A stretch of DNA of 64,000 nt, from contig NZ_CP155793.1 in the NCBI RefSeq assembly GCF_039729145.1, forward strand, positions 620,001-684,000, written 5' to 3'. The DNA comes from Microbacterium sp. SY138. GTDB lineage: Bacteria; Actinomycetota; Actinomycetes; Actinomycetales; Microbacteriaceae. Below the pieces are notes generated by a model that made no database searches, had not been told where the DNA came from, and saw only the letters and a program-made list of their open reading frames with translations. Position 1 is the first letter of the stretch; each line of letters opens with the position of its first letter. Position numbers and translations under genes: made by a program. This document shows positions 1 to 8,897 of the stretch, one piece after another.

Positions 1-1
1 G

Positions 2-1123
2 GGCATGTCGATCCCGTGGTCGCCACCGGAGTCGTTCGCCGAGCCGCCCCAGAGCGGGCCGCGCACGGACGTGTGGGCGCTGGGGGCGACGCTGTACACC
101 CTGCTCGCCGGACGATCACCGTTCGAGCGCCCCGGGGAACGGAACTCCAGTGCCGACCTCATCGAGCGCATCGAGCGCGCCGCCCTGCCGTCTCTGAAGC
201 GGCCGGACTCCCCGGAGAGCCTGCAACGACTCCTCGAGCGCTCGATGGCGAAGAATCCCGACGATCGCTTCCCGAGCGCCGTGGCGTTCGCGCGAGCGCT
301 GCAGAAGGTGCAGATCGAGCTCTCCCACTCGGTGACCCCGATCGACATCGTCGACGATCACCCGCCGGCGGAAGACCTCGACGACGACGGCGACGGTCTC
401 ACCCGGGTGCGGGAGATCGTCAGCATCGATCCCGACATGGCCTCGTTCACCCGCCCGTCGGCGACGACGCAGCGGAAGGAGCCTCCGGCCGCGCTGCAGG
501 GGGTGCCGCGCTTCGACGCGCCGGTCGCCCAGGAAGCGGCGGTCGAGCAGACGCAGCTGCGCACGCCGTCTCCCGTTGCTGCACCTCCGACCGTGCCGGG
601 CGCCGACGACCGGACCATCGCCCGTGCGCCGATGGTCGTGGCCCCGGACGCCGCCGTGCCGCTGACGATGGTTCCCGGAGTCCCCGTCGAGGCCCCGGTC
701 GCACCCGAGCCGCCCCGCAGTCGGAAGGGGCTGTGGATCACCCTCGCCGCCGCGGGAGTCGTGCTCGTGATCGGCGGCATCGTCGGACTCAACCTCCTGG
801 TCGCGGGTATCGCGCCCGAACCGCAGGAGACCGCGGAAGCCGTCGATCCGAAGGACGTCGGAACGGACGTGGTGCCGAAGGTGACGGAGCTCGCCGGGAC
901 GCGACAGGGCGAACAGGTGGTCTTCACCTGGACGAACCCGAGCCCGCTCGACGGCGATTCATACATCTGGACCCCGGTGGCGGTCTCGGGCGAGGTCGAT
1001 CCCCAGCAGACGCCGGATCCGACCGCCACGGTGCCCGCCGCGGCGGGGACCGTCTGCATCGACGTGATGCTGCGACGCGACGACGGGCGCGCGTCCGAGA
1101 CCGTGCGGGGGTGCGTGGAGTGA
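2..1123 (+). CDS. Membrane Ser/Thr protein kinase, 5' end missing
   Basis: The reading frame is open from the window edge, so the N-lobe and catalytic loop lie upstream. Seen from about residue 1: the end of the activation segment (PWSPPESF, the APE-equivalent), subdomain IX (DVWALGATLYTLLAG) and subdomain XI (a conserved Arg in NPDDRFPSA), all typical of the C-lobe of a Hanks-type kinase. A Pro/Ala-rich juxtamembrane stretch follows, then one membrane helix at about residues 243-268 and a ~100-residue external domain with an FN3-like beginning and two Cys, instead of the PASTA repeats of PknB. The stop overlaps the next gene's GTG by GTGA. Three FHA-containing proteins follow directly, so this kinase probably phosphorylates or signals to the secretion apparatus; that is inference. 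Confidence 0.88.
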   Translation, partial: GMSIPWSPPESFAEPPQSGPRTDVWALGATLYTLLAGRSPFERPGERNSSADLIERIERAALPSLKRPDSPESLQRLLERSMAKNPDDRFPSAVAFARALQKVQIELSHSVTPIDIVDDHPPAEDLDDDGDGLTRVREIVSIDPDMASFTRPSATTQRKEPPAALQGVPRFDAPVAQEAAVEQTQLRTPSPVAAPPTVPGADDRTIARAPMVVAPDAAVPLTMVPGVPVEAPVAPEPPRSRKGLWITLAAAGVVLVIGGIVGLNLLVAGIAPEPQETAEAVDPKDVGTDVVPKVTELAGTRQGEQVVFTWTNPSPLDGDSYIWTPVAVSGEVDPQQTPDPTATVPAAAGTVCIDVMLRRDDGRASETVRGCVE

Positions 1124-1848
1124 GTGGTGAAGGCGGCGTGACCGTCGAGTTCGCGGGGGAGTACTTCCCGATCCGTCGGGGCGGGCGGTTCATCGTCGGG
1201 CGCGAGGGAGATCTCGAGCTCGACGACAACCTGTTCCTGCACCGGCACTTTCTGGAGATCACCGACGCCGACGGGTTGTGGTGGCTGTCGAACGTCGGCA
1301 CGCGACTCACGGCGACCGTGACCGATTCGGCCGGTGGCGTGCAGGCCTGGCTCGCTCCCGGTGCCCGCCTTCCGCTGGTCTTCGAGACCACGACCATCGT
1401 GTTCAGCGCGGGACCGACGACCTACGAACTCACCTTGCATGCGGCGGAGCCGACGTTCCGTGCGACCAGGCGCGAGCACGACGACGGGGGTGCCTCCACG
1501 ATCGGCGACGTCCCGTTGACCCTCAGCCAGAAGCTCCTCATCCTCGCGCTGGCGGAGCCGCAGTTGCGCAGGGACGGTACGGGTATGAGCGAGATCCCGA
1601 CGTCGGCGAAGGCCGCGGAGCGCCTCGGCTGGACCGTCACCCGCTTCAACCGCAAGCTCGACAACGTGTGCGACAAGTTCGACCGGATCGGTGTGCCCGG
1701 AATGCGCGGCGGACAACGCAGCTTCGCGACCAACAGACGTGCGCGCCTGGTGGAGCACGTGATCGCGTCGCGACTGGTCGGCAAGAGCGACCTGCCGTTG
1801 CTCGACACCGCGCACGCCGTCGACGAGGTCGAGGGAGAGCAGGAGTGA
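1120..1848 (+). CDS. FHA-like domain protein with C-terminal helix-turn-helix-like region
   Basis: A 242-aa protein starting at a GTG that overlaps the kinase stop (GTGA). Residues about 8-100 read like an FHA fold (FIVGREGDLELDD, then FLHRHFLEI and WWLSNVG), which binds phosphothreonine peptides. Residues about 125-215 form a charged helical segment with an HTH look (LTLSQKLLILALAEPQL, then TSAKAAERLGWTVTRFNRKLDNVCDKF). No membrane helix is visible. A phospho-peptide reader joined to a DNA-binding-like domain, encoded between the kinase and the secretion ATPase, is a good candidate for the factor that recognises the palindromes upstream of the substrate operons downstream. That link is inference from gene order only. 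Confidence 0.8.
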   Translation: MSGEGGVTVEFAGEYFPIRRGGRFIVGREGDLELDDNLFLHRHFLEITDADGLWWLSNVGTRLTATVTDSAGGVQAWLAPGARLPLVFETTTIVFSAGPTTYELTLHAAEPTFRATRREHDDGGASTIGDVPLTLSQKLLILALAEPQLRRDGTGMSEIPTSAKAAERLGWTVTRFNRKLDNVCDKFDRIGVPGMRGGQRSFATNRRARLVEHVIASRLVGKSDLPLLDTAHAVDEVEGEQE

Positions 1849-3164
1849 TCTGGGAGATCGACGACCACGCTCCCGAGGTCGAAGGGCTCGACGCGCACGG
1901 ACGCCCGGATCCTGCGTACGCGGAGGCCCTCGGTCTCCGCACAGCAGGGCGAGGGCCGCGCGTGCTCGCCGCGCTGATCGAGTGGGCGGTGGCCGTGCTC
2001 ATCGCGCTCCCGGCGATCATCGCGCTCACCCCGGTTCTGGCGCAGGTCGTGGCAGGGCAGTTCGACGCCGAGAAGTTCTTCGCCCGCGGTGACCTGGTGT
2101 GGCTCATCGTCGCGGCAGCCGTATCGCAGGGCTTGATGATCGCCTATATCGTCGTCCAGCTCGTCCTGCACGGACGCAAGGGAGTGACGCTCGGCAAGGC
2201 GATCTGCGGCATCCGCTCGGTGAACGTCCGAACCCTCGAGCGCCCCGGTTTCTGGCGCGGAGCCGTGGTCCGCTTCCTCCTCGCCTACGCCTCGTTCATC
2301 GTCCCGGTCATCGGTCCGGTGCTGGTGATCATGCTCTCCCCGCTGTTCGACATCGAGAGGCGAGGACGCGGCTGGCTCGATCTCGCTGCCGCGACCTGGT
2401 TCGTCGACGTGCGCGGCGGGTTGAATCCCTACGATGCGAAACGCATGCGCATCGCGCGCAAGCGCGTGAAGACGCCCGAACACGAGGAGAAGGCTCCGCT
2501 GCCGTCACTGGCGACGCCGGTGCATCGCGACGCGCCGGCCGAGTACGTCCCGAGTGCGCGCCTTTCCGGAGGCGTCATCGGTGCGCACCGCTCGGCCGCG
2601 GCGGCTGCGACGGAGCAGGCAGAGCCATCTGGAGCCGGCTCCATGGTGTCGGCGGCGCCGCCGTCGCTCGCGACGGGCGCACCGGCTCCGGCAACGTTCT
2701 CCCCGGCTCCCGCCCCGGCGCCCGCTCCGGCTCCGGTCCCCGCTCCGGCACCGGTCGCGGCGCCCGCCCCGCCCGCGGCGGAACCGCCCGCCCTTGCAGC
2801 ACCTGCACCTGCGCCTGCTGCTCCCGCACCCGCGGGCGTCCGTGCGATCCTCGTGCTCGACACGGGCGAGCGCATCGAGGTGCGCGGCACCACGCTCTTC
2901 GGGCGGTCTCCGAGTGCGGCCGCCGGCGAGGGGGAGGCGCTGCTCGTGCCGGTGATCGACGACACTCGCTCGGTGTCCAAGACGCACATCGCGGTGATGC
3001 CGGCTCGACGAGGTGTCTTCGTCGTCGACCGGGCGTCGACCAACGGCAGCGCGATCATCCGGGGCGGTGCGGAGACGGTCCTCCCGGCCGGACACCCCGC
3101 CGAGCTGAAGACCGGCGACACGGTGCGCTTCGGCGACCGGTCCCTCCAGGTGGAGTGGGCATGA
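1845..3164 (+). CDS. RDD-family membrane protein with C-terminal FHA domain
   Basis: A 439-aa protein starting at GTG that overlaps the previous stop by GTGA, with GGAG just upstream. Residues about 40-190 are an RDD-type membrane domain (helices near 40-65, 85-105 and 140-165, with GRKGVTLGKAICGIRSV). A Pro/Ala repeat linker follows at about residues 280-328 (AP-rich, nucleotides 2689-2830). Residues about 330-438 are a canonical FHA domain: GRSP, SVSKTH and STNGS match the phosphopeptide-binding positions. In T7SS loci such FHA-tailed membrane proteins are thought to assemble with the kinase and the ATPase at the membrane. Operon position, between the FHA-HTH gene and the ATPase gene, fits this. 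Confidence 0.87.
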   Translation: MIWEIDDHAPEVEGLDAHGRPDPAYAEALGLRTAGRGPRVLAALIEWAVAVLIALPAIIALTPVLAQVVAGQFDAEKFFARGDLVWLIVAAAVSQGLMIAYIVVQLVLHGRKGVTLGKAICGIRSVNVRTLERPGFWRGAVVRFLLAYASFIVPVIGPVLVIMLSPLFDIERRGRGWLDLAAATWFVDVRGGLNPYDAKRMRIARKRVKTPEHEEKAPLPSLATPVHRDAPAEYVPSARLSGGVIGAHRSAAAAATEQAEPSGAGSMVSAAPPSLATGAPAPATFSPAPAPAPAPAPVPAPAPVAAPAPPAAEPPALAAPAPAPAAPAPAGVRAILVLDTGERIEVRGTTLFGRSPSAAAGEGEALLVPVIDDTRSVSKTHIAVMPARRGVFVVDRASTNGSAIIRGGAETVLPAGHPAELKTGDTVRFGDRSLQVEWA

Positions 3165-3211
3165 CCCTGAGTAGTGAGATGCGCCCTCGGCGCGGTGAGG
3201 ACGAGCGATGA
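3161..3211 (+). CDS. 16-codon coupling mini-ORF (uncertain)
   Basis: A 16-codon ORF whose ATG overlaps the stop of the RDD-FHA gene (ATGA at 3161) and whose TGA overlaps the start of the ATPase gene (ATGA at 3208). The product would be MTLSSEMRPRRGEDER. It could act as a translational bridge that carries ribosomes from one gene to the next. It could also be chance, since the purine-rich tail also serves as the ribosome-binding site for the ATPase gene. The similar arrangement at 7710-7775 makes it worth recording. Confidence 0.25.
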   Translation: MTLSSEMRPRRGEDER

Positions 3212-6200
3212 GAGTCAAGCTGACCCTGCGTCGACCCGCAGCACCCCTGACCGATGTGGTCGTGATGGCCGACTCGACGGCGACGATCGCCGACGTCGCG
3301 CGTCAGATCGCCACGACCGACCCCGCACGCAGTATCGCCGCGGCTCCGGCCGACGTGCTCACTCTCTCGGTGGCGCCGCCGACCAGCGAGCAGCTCACCA
3401 TGCTCAACCCCGACCTGCTCGTCGGTGACGCTCCGATCGGCTCCGGCTTCCTCGCCGAGGTGGTCAACGTCGGCCCGAACCGGGTATCGGTGGGAGGAGC
3501 CGGCACGCGCCCGGCCGCCGTGCTCACGGTCGTCGCCGGTCCCGCCGCGGGCCAGGAGTTCCCGCTGCCGATCGGTCACTTCCTGATCGGCCGTGATAGC
3601 GCGAACGACGTCACGATCGCTGATCCGCTGGTCTCGAAGCGGCACGCTCGTATCGAGGTCGCCGCGACCTTCGTCGAGCTGGTCGATCTGAACTCGGCGA
3701 ACGGAATCCTCGTCGACGGCGGACTCGTGCAGCGGCTCCGCGTGATTCCCGGACAGAGCTTCGCGCTCGGCGACTGCGAGTTCGTCGTGCACATGGTGAG
3801 CGACTTCGACGGATCGGCCAGCGGCGACCCGGTGCTCGAGCGCGGGGGTGCTCTGATGTTCAATCGCAGCCCCCGCGTGGAGGAACGGTTCACGGGGCAG
3901 GAGCTGGATGAACCGCGCTACCCACGCGACCAGCCGTCTCGGCTCTTCCCCTGGCCCATGCTCGTCGCGCCGATCCTGTTGGCCGTGACGATGTTCAGCA
4001 TCACGCAGCGTCCGGCCTCTCTGCTCATCGCCGCCGCCTCCCCGATGATGATGTTCGGTAACTTCATCTCCCAGAAGACCAACATCGGTCAGCGTCTGCG
4101 CAAGGAGGCGGAGTCGTTCGAGGAGCAGTTCGAGCGGCTCGAGGAGACGCTCTACCACTCGCACCCGAAGGAGCGGGAGGTGCGGCAGAACGAGGTTCCC
4201 GCCGTCGCCGTCGTGTTCGATGAGGCGATGCGCCTCGGACCCCTGCTGTGGACGCGTCGACCGGAGCACTGGAATTTCCTCGCCCTGCGCCTCGGCGTCT
4301 GCGAGAGCGAGGCGCGCACGCGCATCAAGCGCACCGAGACCCCGGAGGCGCTCGTCGAGTACGTCGAGCGCGTCGACCGCCTCGAGGAGCGGTACCGGAT
4401 GATCGACGACGTCCCCATCCTGGAATCGCTCCAGAGCGTGGGATCCATCGGCGTCGCGGGGCCGACGTCGCTCGCGAGCGATGCGCTGCGCGGGATCGCG
4501 GTGCAGCTGTTCGGTACGCATTCCCCCAATGAGCTGGTGACCGTCGCCCTCACCGAGCCGGGCTGGGCGAACGAGCTCGACTGGCTCAAGTGGCTGCCGC
4601 ACACCTCGAGCGAGCGCAACCCGTTCAAGGAGATGCCCCTCGCCGATTCCGCCTCGACAGGCACGGCGCTGCTCAGCGGCCTGGAGGAGATCGTGCTGCG
4701 TCGCTCGCGGGAATCGAAGTCCGCGCGGCCGCCGTACGGCGCCGACTGGGATCCGATGCGCTACGGGACCGACGTCAAGCGGGCAGCAGAGGACGCGACG
4801 TTCCCCGGCCAGACGGCCATCCTGGTGATCATCACGAACGACGCTCCCGTCGACCGGGCGCGACTGACCCAGATCCTCGAACGCGGTGCCGACGTCGGCG
4901 TGTACGCGCTCTTCGTCGCTCCGGTGGTCGAGGCGCTGCCCGCCGCGTGCCGCACGTTCGTCGATGTGAGCGCCGGCCTCGCCGATGCCGTGGTCGGTAC
5001 CGTCCGCAGCGGCGTGGACTACCGCGGGGTGCAGGTCGAGGGCGTCTCGCACGCCTACATGACGATGTTCGCGAAGCGCCTCGCCCCGGTCGTCGACTCC
5101 AGCACGGTGATCGAGGATTCCTCCGACATCCCGAACTCCGTCAGCTTCCTCTCGCTGGTGGGGAACGAGGTCGCCGAGGATGCGAGCGCCGTGATCGACC
5201 GGTGGCGTCAGAACAACACCATCATCGATCGCTCCGGTGCTCCGCAGTCCCGGCTCAAGAAGGCCGGAAACCTGCGCGCCATCATCGGGCAGTCGCAGAC
5301 CGACGCGATGACCCTCGACCTGCGCACCCAGGGTCCGCACGCGCTCGTCGGCGGGACGACCGGTGCCGGCAAGAGCGAGTTCCTGCAGGCGTGGGTGCTC
5401 GGCATGGCCGCGGCCCACAGCCCCGATCGCGTCACATTCCTCTTCGTCGACTACAAGGGCGGTTCTGCGTTCGCGGACTGCGTCGATCTGCCGCACACCG
5501 TGGGGCTGGTCACCGACCTGAGCCCGCACCTGGTGCGTCGCGCCCTCACCAGCCTGCGCGCCGAGCTGCACCATCGCGAGCACCTCTTCAACCGCAAGAA
5601 GGCGAAGGACCTCCTCGAGCTCGAGAAGCGTCGCGATCCCGAGACGCCACCGGCCCTGGTGCTGGTGATCGACGAGTTCGCCGCGCTCGCCGGGGAGGTG
5701 CCGGAGTTCGTCGACGGCGTCGTCGACATCGCCCAGCGCGGTCGTTCCCTCGGCATCCACCTGATCATGGCGACCCAGCGCCCCGCGGGCGTCATCAAGG
5801 ACAATCTGCGCGCGAACACGAACCTGCGCGTCGCGTTGCGGATGGCCGATGAATCCGACTCGAAAGACGTCGTGGACGATCCGGTGGCGGCGACGTTCCC
5901 GCCCTCGCTGCCCGGACGCGGCATCGCGAAGACCGGTCCGGGTCGCCTCGTGCCGTTCCAGTCCGCCTACGCGGGCGGGTGGACGACCGATGAGGCGCAG
6001 GTCGCCGAGGTCAAGGTCGCCGAACTCCGCTTCGGCTCGATCCAGACCTGGGAGGCCGAGCAGGCTCCGGAATCCGACTCCCACGATGAGGATCTCGGAC
6101 CCAACGACCAGAAGCGCATCGTGGCGACACTCGTGAACGCGGCACGCGAGGCCCGCATCCCGGCGCCCCGGCGTCCGTGGCTCGACGACCTCGAGGGCGC

Positions 6201-7728
6201 CGTCGATCTGCGCGACCTCCCGGTGCTCGGCGACGGGCAGGTGCTGCTCGGCAAGATGGATGTCCCGGAGCGGCAGCTGCAGGAGCCCGCGTACTTCCAT
6301 CCCGACAAGGACGGGTCGCTTCTCGTCTACGGGACCAGCGGATCGGGCAAATCGACGGTCCTGCGCACGATCGCGATCGCGGCGGGTTTCGAGCCCGCGC
6401 ATTCGAACGTCGAGGTGTACGGCCTCGACTTCGGATCGGGTGCGCTGAAGAGCCTCGAGATGCTGCCCCACGTCGGCTCGATCATCTCCGGCGACGACTC
6501 CGAGCGCGTGCAGCGCGTGCTGCGTTCGCTGGCCGCCGTGCTCGACGACCGCGGCAAGCGCTTCAGCGCCGCCAACGCTTCCAGCCTGACCGAGTACCGG
6601 GAGATCACCGGAAAGGATGAGGCCCGCATCCTGATCCTGATCGACGGGTTCCCGCAGTTCCGCAGCGAGTGGGAGTCGACCACCGCGCGGATGCCGTTCT
6701 ACCAGACGTTCATGCGCATTCTCGGAGAGGGGCGCCCGCTGGGCGTGCACGTGATCGCGAGCGCCGACCGTTCGGGCTCCGTGCCCACCGCGGTCAGCGC
6801 CAACGTGTCGCGGCGCGTGGTCCTGCGGCTCTCCGACGAATCCGGGTACGCGATGCTCAACGCGCCCAAGGACGTGCTCGACGAGCGTTCGGCTCCCGGT
6901 CGCGCGATCGTCGACGGGCGGGAGACGCAGATCGCGACGCTGGGCGGCACCCCGAACGTGGCTGAGCAGACCAAGCTGTTGGAACAGCACGCGACGGCTC
7001 TGCGCGCGGCCGGGGCGAGGGAGGTGCCGGAGATCGGCGCCCTGCCGACCCGCCTGTCCGTGCGCGATCTCCCGGATCGTCTGGGCGAGTTCCCGGTGCT
7101 CGGCGTCGCGGAGGACACGCTGGCCGCACGCGACTTCGACCCTGTCGGCACCTTCGTGGTCGCCGGTCCGCCATCGTCGGGCAAGACCACCGCGCTCAAG
7201 GGGATCATCACGTCGATACGGCGGTTCGACCCCGAGGTCAAGCTGTTCCACTTCGGCGGTCGCCGAGCCCAGCTCAAGGGCTACGTCGACTGGACGCGGA
7301 GCGCGGTCACCCCGGAGGACGCGAAAGAGCTCGCGAAGGAGATCGCCGAGATCGCCGTCGACGAAACCATTCCGGTGCGCATGCTCGTCATCGTCGAGGA
7401 CGTGCCCCAGTTCGCGGACGGCCCCGCCGAACGCGAGATGAAGGCGCTCTTCCAGGCGATCAACCGGAGCGATCACCTGCTGGTGGGCGACGCCGACGTC
7501 ACCCAGGTGACGAGCGGCTTCGGATTCATCGGCGACTTCAAAGCCGGGCGCAAGGGCATTGTTCTCAAGCCGGATGCGTTCGACGGCGATGCGATCTTCA
7601 AGGTCCCGTTCCCCAAGGTCAAGCGCACGGATTTCCCGGACGGTCGAGGCATCTTCGTACAAGCGGGACGCCAGGTCACGGTACAGCTGCCACTCATCGA
7701 AGGAGACACATGGACGCCAGTCCGCTGA
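3208..7728 (+). CDS. Type VII secretion EssC/EccC-type FtsK/SpoIIIE ATPase
   Basis: A 1506-aa membrane ATPase, the motor of type VII secretion. Order seen: an N-terminal ~95 residues that look beta-rich; an FHA domain at about 110-205 (IGRDSANDVTIADPLVSKRH, later NSANGI); two membrane helices at about 245-290; a linker region; first FtsK-type module with Walker A GGTTGAGKS (715-723) and Walker B LVLVIDE (817-823); second with GTSGSGKST (1042-1050) and ILILIDG; a third degenerate one with GPPSSGKTT (1320-1328) and MLVIVEDV. FHA before two helices and three ATPase modules is the EssC (Firmicutes T7SSb) layout rather than the mycobacterial EccC layout. The neighbouring WXG100-like and LXG-like genes support the assignment. 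EccB/EccD/MycP- or EssB-like partners are not in the window. Confidence 0.93.
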   Translation: MRVKLTLRRPAAPLTDVVVMADSTATIADVARQIATTDPARSIAAAPADVLTLSVAPPTSEQLTMLNPDLLVGDAPIGSGFLAEVVNVGPNRVSVGGAGTRPAAVLTVVAGPAAGQEFPLPIGHFLIGRDSANDVTIADPLVSKRHARIEVAATFVELVDLNSANGILVDGGLVQRLRVIPGQSFALGDCEFVVHMVSDFDGSASGDPVLERGGALMFNRSPRVEERFTGQELDEPRYPRDQPSRLFPWPMLVAPILLAVTMFSITQRPASLLIAAASPMMMFGNFISQKTNIGQRLRKEAESFEEQFERLEETLYHSHPKEREVRQNEVPAVAVVFDEAMRLGPLLWTRRPEHWNFLALRLGVCESEARTRIKRTETPEALVEYVERVDRLEERYRMIDDVPILESLQSVGSIGVAGPTSLASDALRGIAVQLFGTHSPNELVTVALTEPGWANELDWLKWLPHTSSERNPFKEMPLADSASTGTALLSGLEEIVLRRSRESKSARPPYGADWDPMRYGTDVKRAAEDATFPGQTAILVIITNDAPVDRARLTQILERGADVGVYALFVAPVVEALPAACRTFVDVSAGLADAVVGTVRSGVDYRGVQVEGVSHAYMTMFAKRLAPVVDSSTVIEDSSDIPNSVSFLSLVGNEVAEDASAVIDRWRQNNTIIDRSGAPQSRLKKAGNLRAIIGQSQTDAMTLDLRTQGPHALVGGTTGAGKSEFLQAWVLGMAAAHSPDRVTFLFVDYKGGSAFADCVDLPHTVGLVTDLSPHLVRRALTSLRAELHHREHLFNRKKAKDLLELEKRRDPETPPALVLVIDEFAALAGEVPEFVDGVVDIAQRGRSLGIHLIMATQRPAGVIKDNLRANTNLRVALRMADESDSKDVVDDPVAATFPPSLPGRGIAKTGPGRLVPFQSAYAGGWTTDEAQVAEVKVAELRFGSIQTWEAEQAPESDSHDEDLGPNDQKRIVATLVNAAREARIPAPRRPWLDDLEGAVDLRDLPVLGDGQVLLGKMDVPERQLQEPAYFHPDKDGSLLVYGTSGSGKSTVLRTIAIAAGFEPAHSNVEVYGLDFGSGALKSLEMLPHVGSIISGDDSERVQRVLRSLAAVLDDRGKRFSAANASSLTEYREITGKDEARILILIDGFPQFRSEWESTTARMPFYQTFMRILGEGRPLGVHVIASADRSGSVPTAVSANVSRRVVLRLSDESGYAMLNAPKDVLDERSAPGRAIVDGRETQIATLGGTPNVAEQTKLLEQHATALRAAGAREVPEIGALPTRLSVRDLPDRLGEFPVLGVAEDTLAARDFDPVGTFVVAGPPSSGKTTALKGIITSIRRFDPEVKLFHFGGRRAQLKGYVDWTRSAVTPEDAKELAKEIAEIAVDETIPVRMLVIVEDVPQFADGPAEREMKALFQAINRSDHLLVGDADVTQVTSGFGFIGDFKAGRKGIVLKPDAFDGDAIFKVPFPKVKRTDFPDGRGIFVQAGRQVTVQLPLIEGDTWTPVR

Positions 7729-7775
7729 GCGCGAACGCGCACACGCATCGGTTCCGAAGGAGGGGCGAACGATGA
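7710..7775 (+). CDS. 21-codon coupling mini-ORF (uncertain)
   Basis: This ORF starts inside the last codons of the ATPase gene, 5 nt after a perfect AGGAG, and its TGA overlaps the ATG of the next gene (ATGA at 7772). The peptide ends in RRRGER, much like the end of the mini-ORF at 3161-3211 (RRGEDER), because both end in the purine-rich ribosome-binding site of the next gene. A role in re-initiation is plausible. A stable product is not shown. Confidence 0.25.
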   Translation: MDASPLSANAHTHRFRRRGER

Positions 7776-8830
7776 CGGTCACCTTCGACGACGCCGCGCT
7801 GCGCGCGCGCGTGGATCCGGTGCGTGCGCGGCAGGAGAGCCGTGAGCGTGTGACGAGGGAGGGGCGCCGGTTCGGCGTGGTGCTCGGTTCCGGCTGGGTC
7901 GTCTTCCAATCGGTCGTGCTGGTCGTCGGCGCCGGTGCACTCGCGGCCCTGGCCGTCGTGGCCGTGCAGTTCATGTTCGGTGCCGACGGCGCCGATCTGA
8001 CGACCGTCGTTCTGGCTGTGCTGATGGTGCTGCCGCTCGCGGTCGGCCGCATCCGATCCCACCTCCGGGGTCCGCGCGAGCGGGAGATCGAGGAGTACCG
8101 CCTCGAGCAGTTCACAGCGGCGAACGGACTCACCTATCGCACCGGCGAACTCGACCCTGAGCGGCCGGCAGCGTTGTTCGGAATCGGCACCTCGCGAGTC
8201 GCCAGCGACATCGTCTCCGGCCCGTCCCCGCGCCCGTTCGAGGCCGCGAACTACTCGTTCGACACCTGGGTCGCCCGCGCGCGCATGCCGCGGGTCGCGA
8301 ACTACGTCGAGTTCGCGCTGACCGGCTCGCTGCCGCCGATGGTCCTCGTGACCAAGTCACCCGCAGTCGCGGCATCCGGATGGGAGCCGACCGCGCCGCA
8401 GGAGCGCGTGCAGATCGAGGGCGACTTCGCCGCGCGCTTCGAGGTCTTCACGACGCGGGCGACGGAGGAGCCGGTACGTCATCTGCTCTCTCCGGACGTG
8501 CAGGCGGCACTGACGGCGGTCGCCGAGCGGTGCGACGTCGAAGTCGTCGGCGACCGGGTCTACGTCATCGCCCGACGGCACCTCCCGATGGCTGAGCCCG
8601 CGTACTGGGAGTGGATCGAGGATCTCGCCGCGCTGGTGTCACTGCTGGAAGTCCGCGGACGCGCGGAGCAGACGGCGGGTGTCACGGAGGCGGATCCTGC
8701 TCGTCGCACGCGGCGGGAGGCTTTGTTCGCCGCTCCCAAGGGCGGGCGGGCGGCGGCTGTCGGCTGTCTCGTCCCGCTTCTCGTAGGTCTCGTGGCCGCC
8801 GCCCTGATCACCAAGATCACGACGGGCTAA
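7772..8830 (+). CDS. Three-helix membrane protein of the T7SS operon, function unknown
   Basis: A 352-aa protein with a strong ribosome-binding site (AAGGAGG) ahead of ATG. Residues 1-33 are charged and cytosolic-looking, helices lie at about 38-66 and 72-92, a soluble central domain of ~230 residues follows, and a last helix (VGCLVPLLVGLVAAALI) sits at the C-terminus. The layout of two helices, soluble domain and tail helix resembles DUF3137-type membrane proteins, but no diagnostic motif was recognised. It is the last gene of the kinase-FHA-ATPase operon and is followed by the first palindromic promoter, so a structural or accessory role in the secretion complex is the simplest inference. 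Confidence 0.75.
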   Translation: MTVTFDDAALRARVDPVRARQESRERVTREGRRFGVVLGSGWVVFQSVVLVVGAGALAALAVVAVQFMFGADGADLTTVVLAVLMVLPLAVGRIRSHLRGPREREIEEYRLEQFTAANGLTYRTGELDPERPAALFGIGTSRVASDIVSGPSPRPFEAANYSFDTWVARARMPRVANYVEFALTGSLPPMVLVTKSPAVAASGWEPTAPQERVQIEGDFAARFEVFTTRATEEPVRHLLSPDVQAALTAVAERCDVEVVGDRVYVIARRHLPMAEPAYWEWIEDLAALVSLLEVRGRAEQTAGVTEADPARRTRREALFAAPKGGRAAAVGCLVPLLVGLVAAALITKITTG

Positions 8831-8849
8831 CAGCGACGGGTCACCCTGG

Positions 8850-8897
8850 GATGGGGAGTTGTCCCCATCGACCGAAGGGTGATTCTCTTCGTAGAGT
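8850..8897 (+). promoter_or_regulatory. T7SS palindrome promoter 1
   Basis: A perfect 8-bp inverted repeat with a 4-bp centre, GATGGGGAGTTGTCCCCATC (8850-8869), then 22 bp, then a -10-like TAGAGT (8892-8897). The palindrome would cover about -54 to -35 relative to a start site just downstream, the usual position of an activator site next to RNA polymerase. The same architecture precedes four more units at 11806, 13186, 17098 and 17564. Confidence 0.75.

Noticed and set aside
2689..2830. Possible tandem repeat or CRISPR-like array
   Set aside because: The repeats are short GCTCCGGC/CCCGCC units coding for a Pro/Ala linker in the RDD-FHA protein; there are no spacers.
3055..8133. A 1692-codon open frame on the minus strand
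   Set aside because: It lies opposite the clear EssC-type ATPase gene. Its product is Arg/Gly/His-rich without domains, a usual by-product of high-GC codon bias.
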